DNA of 52,508 nucleotides, from NCBI RefSeq assembly GCF_937127095.1, contig NZ_CAKZLP010000022.1, positions 1 through 52,508 of the forward strand, in the 5' to 3' direction. Position 1 is the first letter of the stretch. Each line of letters begins with the position of its first letter. The notes below the pieces were generated by a model. That model searched no databases and was not told where the DNA came from. It was given only the letters and a program-made list of their open reading frames with translations. This DNA comes from an uncultured Amphritea sp. Its GTDB lineage: Bacteria; Pseudomonadota; Gammaproteobacteria; Pseudomonadales; Balneatricaceae. The translations under genes were made by a program, and so were the position numbers. Of this stretch, positions 26,668 through 34,703 are shown in pieces.

Positions 26668-27278
26668 GATCAATACCTTTTTAATGAAGATTCTTTAATT
26701 AATTAAGATTATTATATAATAAATTTTGATCAATCAAAAGTATTTTAAGATATCCTTTGGTTTGTAAGCCATTGTTTTAAAAGGGCTTTTAATTTATTTT
26801 TGATGGGATTTTATATTGACTGAATTTGTATTTTAAGTTGTTGATAAATAAGGATTTAATTGAGATTGTTTCACGGTATTCTGTGATTGTATTTTTCTAT
26901 TTAAAAGGCATCAATTGAGCAGGAAGACTATCAAAAGCTATGTTTTGATATATCAATAAAGGCTTTGGATTTATTGATTGGAGCCAGGTGATTCAGGTTG
27001 ATAACTTTGACCGGCTGGCCGTGAGAATCCCTGCTTCAGGAGCATGATTAAACGGCAGTTTTGCCTGGTTGCTTATGGGTCGTATTTTCAATGAGAGGCA
27101 GGGGAGGTAGTGGTTGTGCTAATGTTGCGCAGGGCTTTTGTATTCAGGCTTCGTGTTTTCAGCTTTATGTTTTGACCATTTGCTCTAATCAGTCGACTTG
27201 TTGAGTTATATCAATATTTGCTAATGCTATCGGGAGTAGTATCAATAACAAGTTTGAAACACAAGAAAGGTAACTGTT
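26668..27278. promoter_or_regulatory. AT-rich intergenic region with repeated TTTTGAT palindromes
   Basis: This is a 600-bp gene-free stretch between two divergent small genes, far more AT-rich than its surroundings. It contains TTTTGAT-CA-ATCAAAA (26724-26739), ATCAAAA with TTTTGAT six bases apart (26930-26949) and the perfect 12-bp palindrome TTGATATATCAA (26945-26956). These could be operator sites. Promoters for both genes must be here, but I could not choose -35/-10 boxes with confidence. Confidence 0.45.
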
Positions 27279-27401
27279 ATGGATCCGTATCTGTTCGAAA
27301 CACTGTGGCCTAGCCTGCTAGGCGTTGCAGCAATGGCTGGCGCTATGATCTGGGGATTTATCAAAGTGCGTAAGCTCATGAGTGACGATGGTAAGAAGTA
27401 A
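27279..27401 (+). CDS. 40-residue small membrane protein
   Basis: ATG 27279 opens a 40-codon frame whose product starts MDPYLFETLWPSLLGVAAM, has one hydrophobic helix (about residues 11-30) and ends in a basic and acidic tail (KVRKLMSDDGKK). AAAGG lies eight bases before the ATG, and a rho-independent terminator follows 19 bases after the stop. This makes a complete small transcription unit. The helix with an aromatic start and charged tail is typical of small regulatory membrane proteins. I do not recognise a family. Confidence 0.7.
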   Translation: MDPYLFETLWPSLLGVAAMAGAMIWGFIKVRKLMSDDGKK

Positions 27402-27419
27402 TTTGCTGTTTCACGACTA

Positions 27420-27446
27420 AAGAGGCCGCAACATGTGGCCTTTTTA
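27420..27446 (+). terminator. Rho-independent terminator of the 40-residue gene
   Basis: AGGCCGCA pairs with TGTGGCCT around a short loop and runs directly into five T. Confidence 0.75.
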
Positions 27447-27806
27447 ATGCCTGTCGTTCAGGCGTTTCATGTCTGTGCCGGAACAGACATAAATCTGCTA
27501 CAAATCTTAATGATTGTCCGATTGACTGTCCGATTGATTGGGTGGCCTGTTGTGCTGACCGTTTCTTCCGGGCTACTCATCTCTGCTGTCTGACAGACGC
27601 TACCAATATCGATGCCATCAGCCTGTGTTGTTAACGTGTCAGTGTTGTTTACGTGGCGATGCACATTGTCATCAACTATTCTGCTCTACAGGGAATATTC
27701 GCCGCAGCGTTTTCTTGTGACCGATCGTCAGGCTCTTACTCCGCATTCTGTTTGCTTTATCGGCTGATTGCTTGCAAAAGGTTGGTGGAAGAAGGGGCAT
27801 TGGCGA
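27447..27806. other. Gene-free stretch with a small hairpin
   Basis: About 360 bases without a convincing gene. ATGTCTGT and ACAGACAT (27469-27491) form an 8-bp hairpin, and a short direct repeat of GTCCGATTGA follows near 27515-27540. Short frames on both strands give implausible products and lack ribosome binding sites. Confidence 0.4.
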
Positions 27807-27828
27807 GGCCAGTCATCGGTGACTGGCC
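27807..27828 (-). terminator. Hairpin after the AhpD-like gene
   Basis: GGCCAGTCA and TGACTGGCC form a perfect 9-bp stem closed by the tetraloop TCGG, 13 bp after the stop of the minus-strand gene. No T-run follows. Confidence 0.55.
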
Positions 27829-27841
27829 GGCTAAAGGACTG

Positions 27842-28381
27842 TCAGACAAAGGCTGCAAAGCGCTCATCAATAGGGGTGTCAGCCAGGTGATTGATATAGT
27901 TGCTCATCACTTTCTGTGACAGGCCAAGAATGATCTCCAACAGGTGTTTCTGGGTGTAGCCCGCTGCGTAAAACGCGGCGATATCGGTTTCATCTACCTG
28001 CCCCCGGTTACGCACGATCAGCAGGGTTGTATCGTGAAGCGCCTGAAGTTTTGCGCTGGGCATTGGCTTCCGGTTGCGCAGTGCAGTGGTCAGTGCATCA
28101 TCCACTTTCATCGCTTTAGCGATAGCCGCATGGGCCGGAACACAGTAGTGACACTCATGCTCAACGTTGATTGTTTGCCATACAACGGTCAGTTCATCAG
28201 CGTTGAAAGAGCTTTCCTGAAACCACTTATGCAGCATTTGGTAAGCTTCAAGAACAACAGGCGATTCCGCCATCACGCCGTGCAGGCTTGGCAGTGAACC
28301 AAAGTTTCTGATTGAGTTTTGTAGCAGTGGCTGACTGGCTTCGGGTGCTGTTTCCAGCGTGTGTACAGTTAAATTGTTCAT
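27842..28381 (-). CDS. Carboxymuconolactone decarboxylase/AhpD-family protein
   Basis: This 179-residue helical protein has the AhpD-like active-site motif in EHECHYCVPAHAAIAK (CxxC with a following His), used by AhpD relatives for peroxidase-linked thiol chemistry. The N-terminal extension includes FGSLPSLHGVMAESPVVLEAY, common in this family. ATG 28381 is seven bases after AAGG; ATG 28384 is possible. It is divergent from a TetR gene, with three matching palindromes between them, so it is probably repressed by that TetR and may be induced by an oxidant or electrophile. Confidence 0.86.
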   Translation of the reverse strand: MNNLTVHTLETAPEASQPLLQNSIRNFGSLPSLHGVMAESPVVLEAYQMLHKWFQESSFNADELTVVWQTINVEHECHYCVPAHAAIAKAMKVDDALTTALRNRKPMPSAKLQALHDTTLLIVRNRGQVDETDIAAFYAAGYTQKHLLEIILGLSQKVMSNYINHLADTPIDERFAAFV

Positions 28382-28436
28382 CATATAACCTTAAAGTGAA
28401 GTCGGTGTTGTCTTGACTGTTGAGTTTTGGTTTTTT

Positions 28437-28512
28437 TTGAGCGACTGCTCAATTATTCTAGGTTATTTGATTTTGATCAGTTGTTCAAGATAGAATTTGA
28501 ACAACTGTTCAA
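28437..28512. promoter_or_regulatory. Three TetR-type operator palindromes
   Basis: Three 16-bp palindromes share one consensus: TTGAGCGACTGCTCAA (28437-28452), TTGATCAGTTGTTCAA (28473-28488) and TTGAACAACTGTTCAA (28497-28512). Arms are TTGANC and GNTCAA. Their starts are 36 and 24 bases apart, and the last ends 13 bases before the TetR start codon. They are best read as operators for the TetR protein, controlling itself and the divergent AhpD-like gene. Confidence 0.75.
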
Positions 28513-28525
28513 AAAGGCTGATGAG

Positions 28526-29113
28526 ATGGCAAATATTGCTAAATATGACCGTGAAGATGTAATTCACAAAGCGATGCTGTTGTTCTGGGAAAAGGGTTTT
28601 AATGGCGCGTCAACCCGGGATCTGCAACAGGCACTCGATATGCGGCCGGGAAGCATCTATGCCGCGTTTGGCAGTAAAGAGAAACTCTATAGCGAAACAC
28701 TTGAATGCTACTCGCGGGAGATGGCGACAGTACTGGAGCAGAGGATAGCGGAAGCGGGCTCACCGCTGGCGGGACTGGAGGCATTTTTTCGCAATGTGGT
28801 GATCGAACGGCGCGACACCAATCCCAGCGAGATCTGTATGCTGGTGAAAACCCTGTCGGAGGCCCGGAATGATCAGCCCGAACTGATGAAATTGTCCCGT
28901 GAACTACTTAAACGTACAGAAAATCGATTTGCCGAAATTCTTCAGCAGGCGATTAAACAGGGTGAAATTGCAGAGCATTCGGATCCGTACATCCTGGCAA
29001 AACACCTGCAGGTGCAAATGATTGGTCTGCGCATCTATATGAAGACAAGTCTGAATACCGTCGCTGTTGGTGAGTTGATTGAGGCTGTTTTCAATAATAT
29101 TAAAGCGCGTTAG
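28526..29113 (+). CDS. TetR-family transcriptional regulator
   Basis: This 195-residue TetR regulator has its N-terminal helix-turn-helix at about residues 8-52 (DVIHKAMLLFWEKGFNGASTRDLQQALDMRPGSIYAAFGSKEKLY) and an all-helical ligand domain after it. I chose ATG 28526 (MANIAKYDRE), eight bases after AAGG. The frame is open from a TTG at 28427, but that would run through the three operator palindromes. It is divergent from the AhpD-like gene, a common arrangement for a repressor of an oxidative or electrophile response. Confidence 0.9.
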   Translation: MANIAKYDREDVIHKAMLLFWEKGFNGASTRDLQQALDMRPGSIYAAFGSKEKLYSETLECYSREMATVLEQRIAEAGSPLAGLEAFFRNVVIERRDTNPSEICMLVKTLSEARNDQPELMKLSRELLKRTENRFAEILQQAIKQGEIAEHSDPYILAKHLQVQMIGLRIYMKTSLNTVAVGELIEAVFNNIKAR

Positions 29114-29117
29114 GAGG

Positions 29118-29136
29118 ATTACCCAAGTTGGGTAAT
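29118..29136 (+). terminator. Palindrome after the TetR gene
   Basis: ATTACCCAA-G-TTGGGTAAT starts five bases after the TetR stop codon. It can fold as a short hairpin and is followed by TGTTGGG, not by a T-run. Confidence 0.4.
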
Positions 29137-29264
29137 TGTTGGGCTAGTTTCTATTTCCGGATAATAGATTCAGCGTATAGTGTGTTCTGGAGTCTGGAAA
29201 AGAAAGAAGGCCTTGCGGTGTATGCCATCTTGTTTTTGTGATCACTTAGGTTAGAGGCTCATCT

Positions 29265-29771
29265 ATGAAATCGGTTACCAGGCTAATATCTGTCGCTTTC
29301 TCTGTTCTGTTTATCTGCTTATCAGGTTTTGTTCTGACGGGGTGCGGTGAGGAGAAATCTGCAGCCCCCCCGGCTATCAATATTCAACAGATTGACCCTT
29401 CCAATCAACAGGCGTTTGTCCGCCAGATGGCGGGGCACTATGTTTTATTAAGTAATCAGCTGCGGAATCAATATCTGGAATTCAAGGCCGCCGACGATGC
29501 TGATGGCTTTGTACTTTATCGTAATATGCGCTGGACACCTGAGTATATAGAGATAAAGACCGCTTATGAAAAGGTGTTTCATGATCAAAAAGCTTACATC
29601 TACCGGCAGCAGTTGGATGGGTTGTTTGAGCTATTTTTTGGTTTGCACAAGCTTTCAGTTCATCTGAAACACAGCCTGCTTGAAAAAGACGAGACGCTGG
29701 AACAGCAAGTGCTGGAAAAGCTGATTAAGGATCAGGCTGAAGTGAGCACTTATCTGCTAAGAGCACCTTAA
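29265..29771 (+). CDS. Predicted lipoprotein of unknown function
   Basis: This 168-residue protein has a lipoprotein signal peptide ending in LTGC (Cys about 27), with Gly and Glu after it, which favours outer-membrane sorting. The mature part is mainly helical (QQAFVRQMAGHYVLLSNQLRNQYLEF, KVFHDQKAYIYRQQLDGLFELFFGLHKLSVHLKHSL). I recognise no family. AGAGG precedes the ATG. It stands alone on this strand. Confidence 0.7.
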   Translation: MKSVTRLISVAFSVLFICLSGFVLTGCGEEKSAAPPAINIQQIDPSNQQAFVRQMAGHYVLLSNQLRNQYLEFKAADDADGFVLYRNMRWTPEYIEIKTAYEKVFHDQKAYIYRQQLDGLFELFFGLHKLSVHLKHSLLEKDETLEQQVLEKLIKDQAEVSTYLLRAP

Positions 29772-29973
29772 CCGGCTGTCGGGCAGAGTCGGTCATAGAG
29801 TCGAGTAGTGCTTTTATACAATTGACTTTATTGCACGACATAATTACCTTGATTTAATGTAGCTGTTTTCTGACGTTGACTCAGAACGCTCATTAACGCT
29901 GGTGGATCATTAATTATCTTCGCTGGCCCAAGACAACCAAACCATAACCGACTATGGTCTGGAGTTTCTATGG

Positions 29974-31074
29974 ATGATTAAGCCGTTGTTACAGAAGCAG
30001 GAATCTTCGGCGCAATCCGATTATCACCGTTTACAGGTGATCTTGTTTATCGCACCGATGGCCGCACTGTTGCATTTCCTGCTGATACCGTTTTTTTATT
30101 TCACCGGTGTTGAGATACTGGCTTGGCTGAATGTTATCAGTGTTCTGATATGGGCATATGGTATACGGCTGAGTAATCGGAACAGAATCAATCTGGCAAT
30201 TCAGCTTTTCTGCTGTGAAGTATTAATCCATTCTGTTGTTGCAACCTATTATCTGGGGGCTGATTCAGGCTTTCAGTATTATCTTTGGTCGATGTCTGCT
30301 CTGGCTGTTATGGATACTAGCAGTAGCCGCTGGCGGGTGTTTATTACCGCGATCATGCTGGTTCTGGTGTTTGCACTACTGAATGTAGGGCTAGTCAGGC
30401 CAGTGTTAGCGTTTCCGTTTAGTGAATATCTGCTCTATATGAAACTGATAAATATGTTGGTTTCGGGAATACTGTCGATTCTCGCCGTTATGATTATGCG
30501 TGGATTACATCTGAGTCAGCAGGCAGAGTTGAAAATGCTGGCAGACAGAGATAGTTTAACCGGATTGTTTAACCGCAGGCAGGGCGGGGTGTTGTTAGAG
30601 CAGGCATACGCGCACGCTCTGAGAACCAAGCAGCCGTTGACGGTGGTGATGGCGGATATTGATCGGTTTAAGCAGATCAATGATAGTTATGGTCATGCTG
30701 TTGGTGACGTCGTCTTGTGTCAGATAGCCGACCTGTTGCACAGCAGTATCCGTAAGAGTGATGTTTTGATTCGCTGGGGCGGTGAAGAGTTCTTGCTTCT
30801 GTTTCAGGATGCCTCTGCTAAGGCTGCGGAAAATTTGCTGGACAACGTTAATCACCGGCTTGAGCTATTGTGCTCTGAGGATAGTATGCCGGAGACTGTG
30901 GTAACACTGAGTTTCGGCATCGCCCAGTGGCATTCTGATGAGTCGATGGATCAGACGATTATGCGTGCCGACAACGCGCTGTATCTCAGTAAGCAGAGAG
31001 GGCGAAACAGAATAACACTGGCTGACGAGTCGGGTACTGTAAATAACGCTGTCCATGTTAACAACCCAGTCTGA
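29974..31074 (+). CDS. Membrane-bound diguanylate cyclase
   Basis: This 366-residue protein has about five or six N-terminal membrane helices (residues about 20-180), then a GGDEF domain from about 190. The active site reads RWGGEEFLLLF, with DIDRFKQINDSYGHAVGD upstream. The autoinhibitory RxxD I-site is present five residues before it (RKSD). It should make c-di-GMP from GTP and be product-inhibited. The membrane part presumably senses a signal, but it matches no named sensor domain I know. ATG 29974 is used; an ATG four bases earlier ends at once. Confidence 0.9.
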   Translation: MIKPLLQKQESSAQSDYHRLQVILFIAPMAALLHFLLIPFFYFTGVEILAWLNVISVLIWAYGIRLSNRNRINLAIQLFCCEVLIHSVVATYYLGADSGFQYYLWSMSALAVMDTSSSRWRVFITAIMLVLVFALLNVGLVRPVLAFPFSEYLLYMKLINMLVSGILSILAVMIMRGLHLSQQAELKMLADRDSLTGLFNRRQGGVLLEQAYAHALRTKQPLTVVMADIDRFKQINDSYGHAVGDVVLCQIADLLHSSIRKSDVLIRWGGEEFLLLFQDASAKAAENLLDNVNHRLELLCSEDSMPETVVTLSFGIAQWHSDESMDQTIMRADNALYLSKQRGRNRITLADESGTVNNAVHVNNPV

Positions 31075-31147
31075 CCCCCCCACTTTCAAAACTTTTCTCA
31101 AACCCTTTATTAAAGCCTTTTATAAACGCTTGGTCGAAAACGGCAGG

Positions 31148-31975
31148 TTAAGGTTTTTCGGCAATTTCCAGCGTTGGTTGCGTCCCCAAACCGGTTAACT
31201 GAGATATCCAGCCGAGCTCAAGCCAGCGTACTAATACACTGAGTAGTTCCGCCGCCGCGGCCTCTTCGCCGACCTCTGCAGCGGTTAATTCCGCCGCGGT
31301 GGTAAAGTTCTCTCCCTCAATGAAACAGTGTATTAACCGCTGTTCCAGCGGAGCTGCTGAACGAAACTCCGTCAGTCGTTCCCGGTTGCGCCAGATAACC
31401 CAGCAGGCCGATTGTTGTGACGGGTTGGGGGGAGTCTGGTCAGCTTTGATCGCCTGCCAGATCTCAACAGCATTATCATGGCTGCTAAACAGCTGCAGGC
31501 TGGGGTGAAATCGTAACTGCATCCCGGGCCACAATTCCGGTGGCAGTTGTTGCAGTGTTTCCACTGATGCGGTATCCCAGTCCGGCGCATCGAAGGATGA
31601 TAACAAGCCGCGTTCGAACCGAGCGAGTTCTGCAATGTGAGGATACTGACCGAAAAACGAGTCGCGCTTCAGATAATCCGGCAGTGGGTCACAATAGTAG
31701 CGTAGCGAGCGGTATCTGCTCGGTACGGATTCGATATACCCATCCACCATCTGTTCAAACAGGTCATCACCCAGATAGCTGCCCAGCACCGGATGATCGT
31801 TATCGATCACCTCCCGCAGGCGTAATCGATAGCCGCTTTGATAGATTGACAGACGTTGTTGTGCATCGAGGTTATGGTCACCCGCGATATGAGCGGTGAT
31901 TGCATCATCCCCAGCCAGCAGTGCTGCCATCATCTGTTGTTGGCGCAGGTGTAGCATTCCGCTTGATTTGCTCAT
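31148..31975 (-). CDS. bufC: BufC/HvfC-like protein, DUF2063
   Basis: This 275-residue protein begins with [15 protein letters not shown] and continues with [40 protein letters not shown], the DUF2063 signature of the partner protein in bufferin and related RiPP clusters. It is thought to recognise the precursor peptide and form a complex with the iron enzyme BufB. The C-terminal half is a second, helical domain. It overlaps bufB by 4 bp. The downstream DoxX-like bufD gene of some bufferin operons is absent: the next gene, on the other strand, is a diguanylate cyclase. Confidence 0.85.
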   Translation of the reverse strand: MSKSSGMLHLRQQQMMAALLAGDDAITAHIAGDHNLDAQQRLSIYQSGYRLRLREVIDNDHPVLGSYLGDDLFEQMVDGYIESVPSRYRSLRYYCDPLPDYLKRDSFFGQYPHIAELARFERGLLSSFDAPDWDTASVETLQQLPPELWPGMQLRFHPSLQLFSSHDNAVEIWQAIKADQTPPNPSQQSACWVIWRNRERLTEFRSAAPLEQRLIHCFIEGENFTTAAELTAAEVGEEAAAAELLSVLVRWLELGWISQLTGLGTQPTLEIAEKP

Positions 31976-32835
31976 CTGATCTCCAGCTGTGCCGCAGGCT
32001 TTCCAGCGTGTGGGCAGGGCAGTACCTCGGCGGCAATATCACGGGCGATCTGCAATTCGTCCAGTAACTGATTCAGGGGTGGGATATTATCATCCCGTTC
32101 AATCATGGTGCTGACGGCCCCAAAGCGTTGCAGAGCTTTGCGATAAAGCGCCCACACCGGATCACAGATATCATGATCATGGGTATCAATGACATGGGTG
32201 CCGTAATCACTGTGGCCGGCGAGGTGAAACTGGCGAACCCGCTCCGGGTTGATTGAGTTGAGGTAGGTTTGCGCATCAAAGTTATGGTTGCGTGAACTGA
32301 CATAGATATTGTTAATATCTAATAACATCAGACAGTCGGCACGCTCAACCACTTCGCTGTAAAACTCCCACTCGGACATCACTGATTCTGTATAGCTGAT
32401 ATAGCTGGATACATTTTCCAGCAGCAACTGTCTGCCCAGTGTTTCCTGTACCTGCATTATCCGTCCGGCGATATGGTCTATTGCCTCTTCGGTATAGGGC
32501 ATCGGCAGCAGGTCATGGCTATTAACACCCTCCAGACCCGTCCAGCAGAGGTGGTCAGAGATCCACTGCGGCTGTACCTCATTGGCCAGCAGTTTCAAAC
32601 GTTGCAGGTAATCTTTGTCCAACGGCTCGGTGGAACCGATCGACATAGACACGCCGTGCATCACCAGCGGATATTGCTCACGAATGGCGTGCAGATAATA
32701 TTTGGGTTTGCCTCCGGCAACCATAAAGTTTTCTGAGATAATCTCAAACCAGTCGACATCGGGGCGGCTTTCAAGCACATCATTAAAGTGCTGGGTTCTC
32801 AACCCCAGGCCAAAGCCCAGAAAATGATCGTTCAT
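31972..32835 (-). CDS. bufB: BufB: multinuclear non-haem iron oxidase (MNIO, DUF692)
   Basis: This 287-residue TIM-barrel protein of the DUF692/MNIO family has [79 protein letters not shown] and [26 protein letters not shown]. The His, Asp and Glu residues in these segments are the iron ligands. The family modifies cysteines in ribosomally made peptides, in bufferins to thiooxazole-type heterocycles that bind copper. The gene order bufA-bufB-bufC supports the bufferin assignment. Confidence 0.92.
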   Translation of the reverse strand: MNDHFLGFGLGLRTQHFNDVLESRPDVDWFEIISENFMVAGGKPKYYLHAIREQYPLVMHGVSMSIGSTEPLDKDYLQRLKLLANEVQPQWISDHLCWTGLEGVNSHDLLPMPYTEEAIDHIAGRIMQVQETLGRQLLLENVSSYISYTESVMSEWEFYSEVVERADCLMLLDINNIYVSSRNHNFDAQTYLNSINPERVRQFHLAGHSDYGTHVIDTHDHDICDPVWALYRKALQRFGAVSTMIERDDNIPPLNQLLDELQIARDIAAEVLPCPHAGKPAAQLEIR

Positions 32836-32858
32836 GGCAACTCCATCAGGTAAACAGA

Positions 32859-32888
32859 AACGCCCCTGGCTGGTTGGAAAGGGGCGTT
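32859..32888 (-). terminator. Attenuator-like hairpin between bufA and bufB
   Basis: AACGCCCC and GGGGCGTT form a perfect 8-bp stem. Read on the minus strand it runs into TTTCTGTTT, a moderate T-run, 24 bp after the bufA stop and 24 bp before the bufB start. It would let most transcripts stop after the precursor gene and a few continue into the enzymes. Confidence 0.65.
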
Positions 32889-32912
32889 AGGCAAAGCGTT
32901 TAGCCGCAGTAC

Positions 32913-33374
32913 TTACTTGGTTGTACCACCGATATCCGCGCAGGATTTTGCGGTGCTCATAACAAAGCCGGTACCTTTGCAGGAACCGTGACCGGCACAG
33001 GCGTTATCTGCCGTTTTACAGTCATTATGCCCTTTACATACGTTTACACCGAAGCACTGGGTAAGCTCTGCTTTAGCAATCTGAGCACGCCAGTCATCTC
33101 TGACAGTGCCGCCAGCATCTTTACAGGCTTTAATTGGCATAGCAACAAAACCCTGACCTTTACAGGATGCCATCCCTTTACAGGCATTATTTGCTGTTTT
33201 GCAGTCGTTATGACCCTTACAGCTGTTTACCCCATAGCAATGTCCGAGTTCTACAGTATCTGTTGGGGCTGCAGTCGAAGAGCTGGCTGCATTAGCGCCT
33301 ACACATCCGGCCAGACCCGCAGCCGCCATTGCGATAGCCGCACCGGAAAGTTTGGTTTTCATCGTGGTGATCAT
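32913..33374 (-). CDS. bufA: Bufferin-like precursor peptide with two cysteine-rich cores
   Basis: This 153-residue secreted precursor has a Sec-type signal peptide ([20 protein letters not shown]..., cleavage probably after VGANA, although LAGC also fits a lipobox). The mature part holds two homologous cores of about 50 residues. Each has six cysteines, arranged as in [20 protein letters not shown] and [20 protein letters not shown], followed by SCKGxGFV and a final Cys near ACKDAGGT or SCADIGGT. A single core is usual in DUF2282/BufA2 peptides, so this one looks like an internal duplication. A good ribosome binding site (AGAGGAAG) precedes ATG 33374. Confidence 0.85.
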   Translation of the reverse strand: MITTMKTKLSGAAIAMAAAGLAGCVGANAASSSTAAPTDTVELGHCYGVNSCKGHNDCKTANNACKGMASCKGQGFVAMPIKACKDAGGTVRDDWRAQIAKAELTQCFGVNVCKGHNDCKTADNACAGHGSCKGTGFVMSTAKSCADIGGTTK

Positions 33375-33703
33375 TATTATTCTTCCTCTGGTTTATGGTG
33401 GCCTCCGGCCTTTTCAGGCTGATCAGTTAAGTTGATCGCGGAGGCCCGTAAAAATGTCCCTAAAGCGCAGTAGTTCAGAGAGTCTTTAGCGGTTACAAGA
33501 CCACTATTCATGATGAACTTGAAATGAACCTGAAAATTCATGGCGGATGTATAAATTGGGGTGAAATTTTACAAAACTGAAGCTGTTTGTAATGCTAAGC
33601 CGTTAAACTGTCCGGCAAACCGATGAGACATCACTCATTCAAGGAACCCCCGGAACTGTTTGCGGGTCTTATAGAATCCAATACTGAGTAACAGCCAAAC
33701 CCG
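33375..33703. other. Intergenic region upstream of bufA
   Basis: About 330 bases between two divergent genes. GGCCTCCGGCC and GCGGAGGCCC around 33400-33450 can pair in the bufA leader. The promoters of bufA and of the membrane protein at 33704 must be here, but I could not fix boxes. No gene is evident. Confidence 0.4.
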
Positions 33704-34675
33704 ATGCACTTTTCAGAACCTGATAAACAGATCACCGATGCCGCCCTGCAAGCGGCGATTCAAGTGGCCGTCGTCAGCGGTATTCGTCGATATTTTGATA
33801 GCTGTCGCGGGCGGGTGCCTGGATTTATCAAACAGCACTTTAGTTATCCGGCGGCATTAGAAACTAACCGGGTGGCATTCGGTTTTGATGTTTTACGAGC
33901 GCCGGTCAATTTGTTCTGGGCGCCGCTGTTTGCGCTGGTGAGTATGATCCGCTTTTTTGTCGGTCGTTCTTCCCGGCTAGGCGGGTTATATCGCATAATG
34001 GGGCGTTTTCCGGCGGGGTTTACCACCCAGGTGCAGACCCATATCAGTGAACTGGTGCTGAATGATCTGTTACAACATGGCCAGTCAGAGATGTCCCTGA
34101 GCTGGTTTATCGCGGAAGAGTTGAGAGGGCTGTATCAGCAGGAAGAGATGAGTAGCGCGAATAGCGTAAATTTTCATGCCCGTATGGAGCCTATTGTTGA
34201 TGAAGCGCTGGCTCAGTATCGCATTACCCGTACCGCCTCCGCCGATATTACCAATACTCTCTCCTGTACCGTACTGGGTGCCTTCGCCTTTCAGAAATTC
34301 ACCCCGGGCGGCATCGGTATTGCGCTGATGCTGGCGACGATGGTCAGCACTAAGCTGGCTGCCAGTGAATTTTTCTTAGGTGAAACCTTAGGTAACCTGT
34401 ATTACAGCGTGTTTCCGCCATCGCCGTCCATTGGTGTTACTGTGGCCACTATTGCAGGGGTGTTGTCGTTGCTGTCGGCCTTTGCGGCGCTGGCGGGAAT
34501 TATTTCCGATCCGTTTCAGGCCGCTACCGGCTTGCATCGTTATCGACTCAATAAGATGTTGAACCATATGGAGCAGGATATGCTGCGTAAGAGCAGTAGC
34601 AGCTTTCGACCAAAAGATCAGTATGTTGCCCGGATCATGGAGTGCTTCGACCTGATCCGGTCAGGGTTGTTATAA
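33704..34675 (+). CDS. Membrane protein of unknown function, possibly DUF6635
   Basis: This 323-residue protein has a short helical start (GIRRYFDSCRGRVPGFIKQHFSYPAALETNR), then hydrophobic segments near residues 65-85, 205-225 and 235-265, and a basic and helical C-terminus. The N-terminal RRYFxxxRxRVPxFxxxHF pattern reminds me of the DUF6635 family, but I hold this weakly. A four-residue GGIGIALMLATMVSTKLA stretch lies between two helices. It converges with the large GGDEF-EAL gene; function is unknown. Confidence 0.7.
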   Translation: MHFSEPDKQITDAALQAAIQVAVVSGIRRYFDSCRGRVPGFIKQHFSYPAALETNRVAFGFDVLRAPVNLFWAPLFALVSMIRFFVGRSSRLGGLYRIMGRFPAGFTTQVQTHISELVLNDLLQHGQSEMSLSWFIAEELRGLYQQEEMSSANSVNFHARMEPIVDEALAQYRITRTASADITNTLSCTVLGAFAFQKFTPGGIGIALMLATMVSTKLAASEFFLGETLGNLYYSVFPPSPSIGVTVATIAGVLSLLSAFAALAGIISDPFQAATGLHRYRLNKMLNHMEQDMLRKSSSSFRPKDQYVARIMECFDLIRSGLL

Positions 34676-34703
34676 GACGACAGGGTTATTGGCATCGATG
34701 CTC

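Noticed and set aside
27467..27919. Short frames on both strands between the 40-residue gene and the AhpD-like gene
   Set aside because: No ribosome binding sites, poor composition, and one overlaps the end of the AhpD-like gene.
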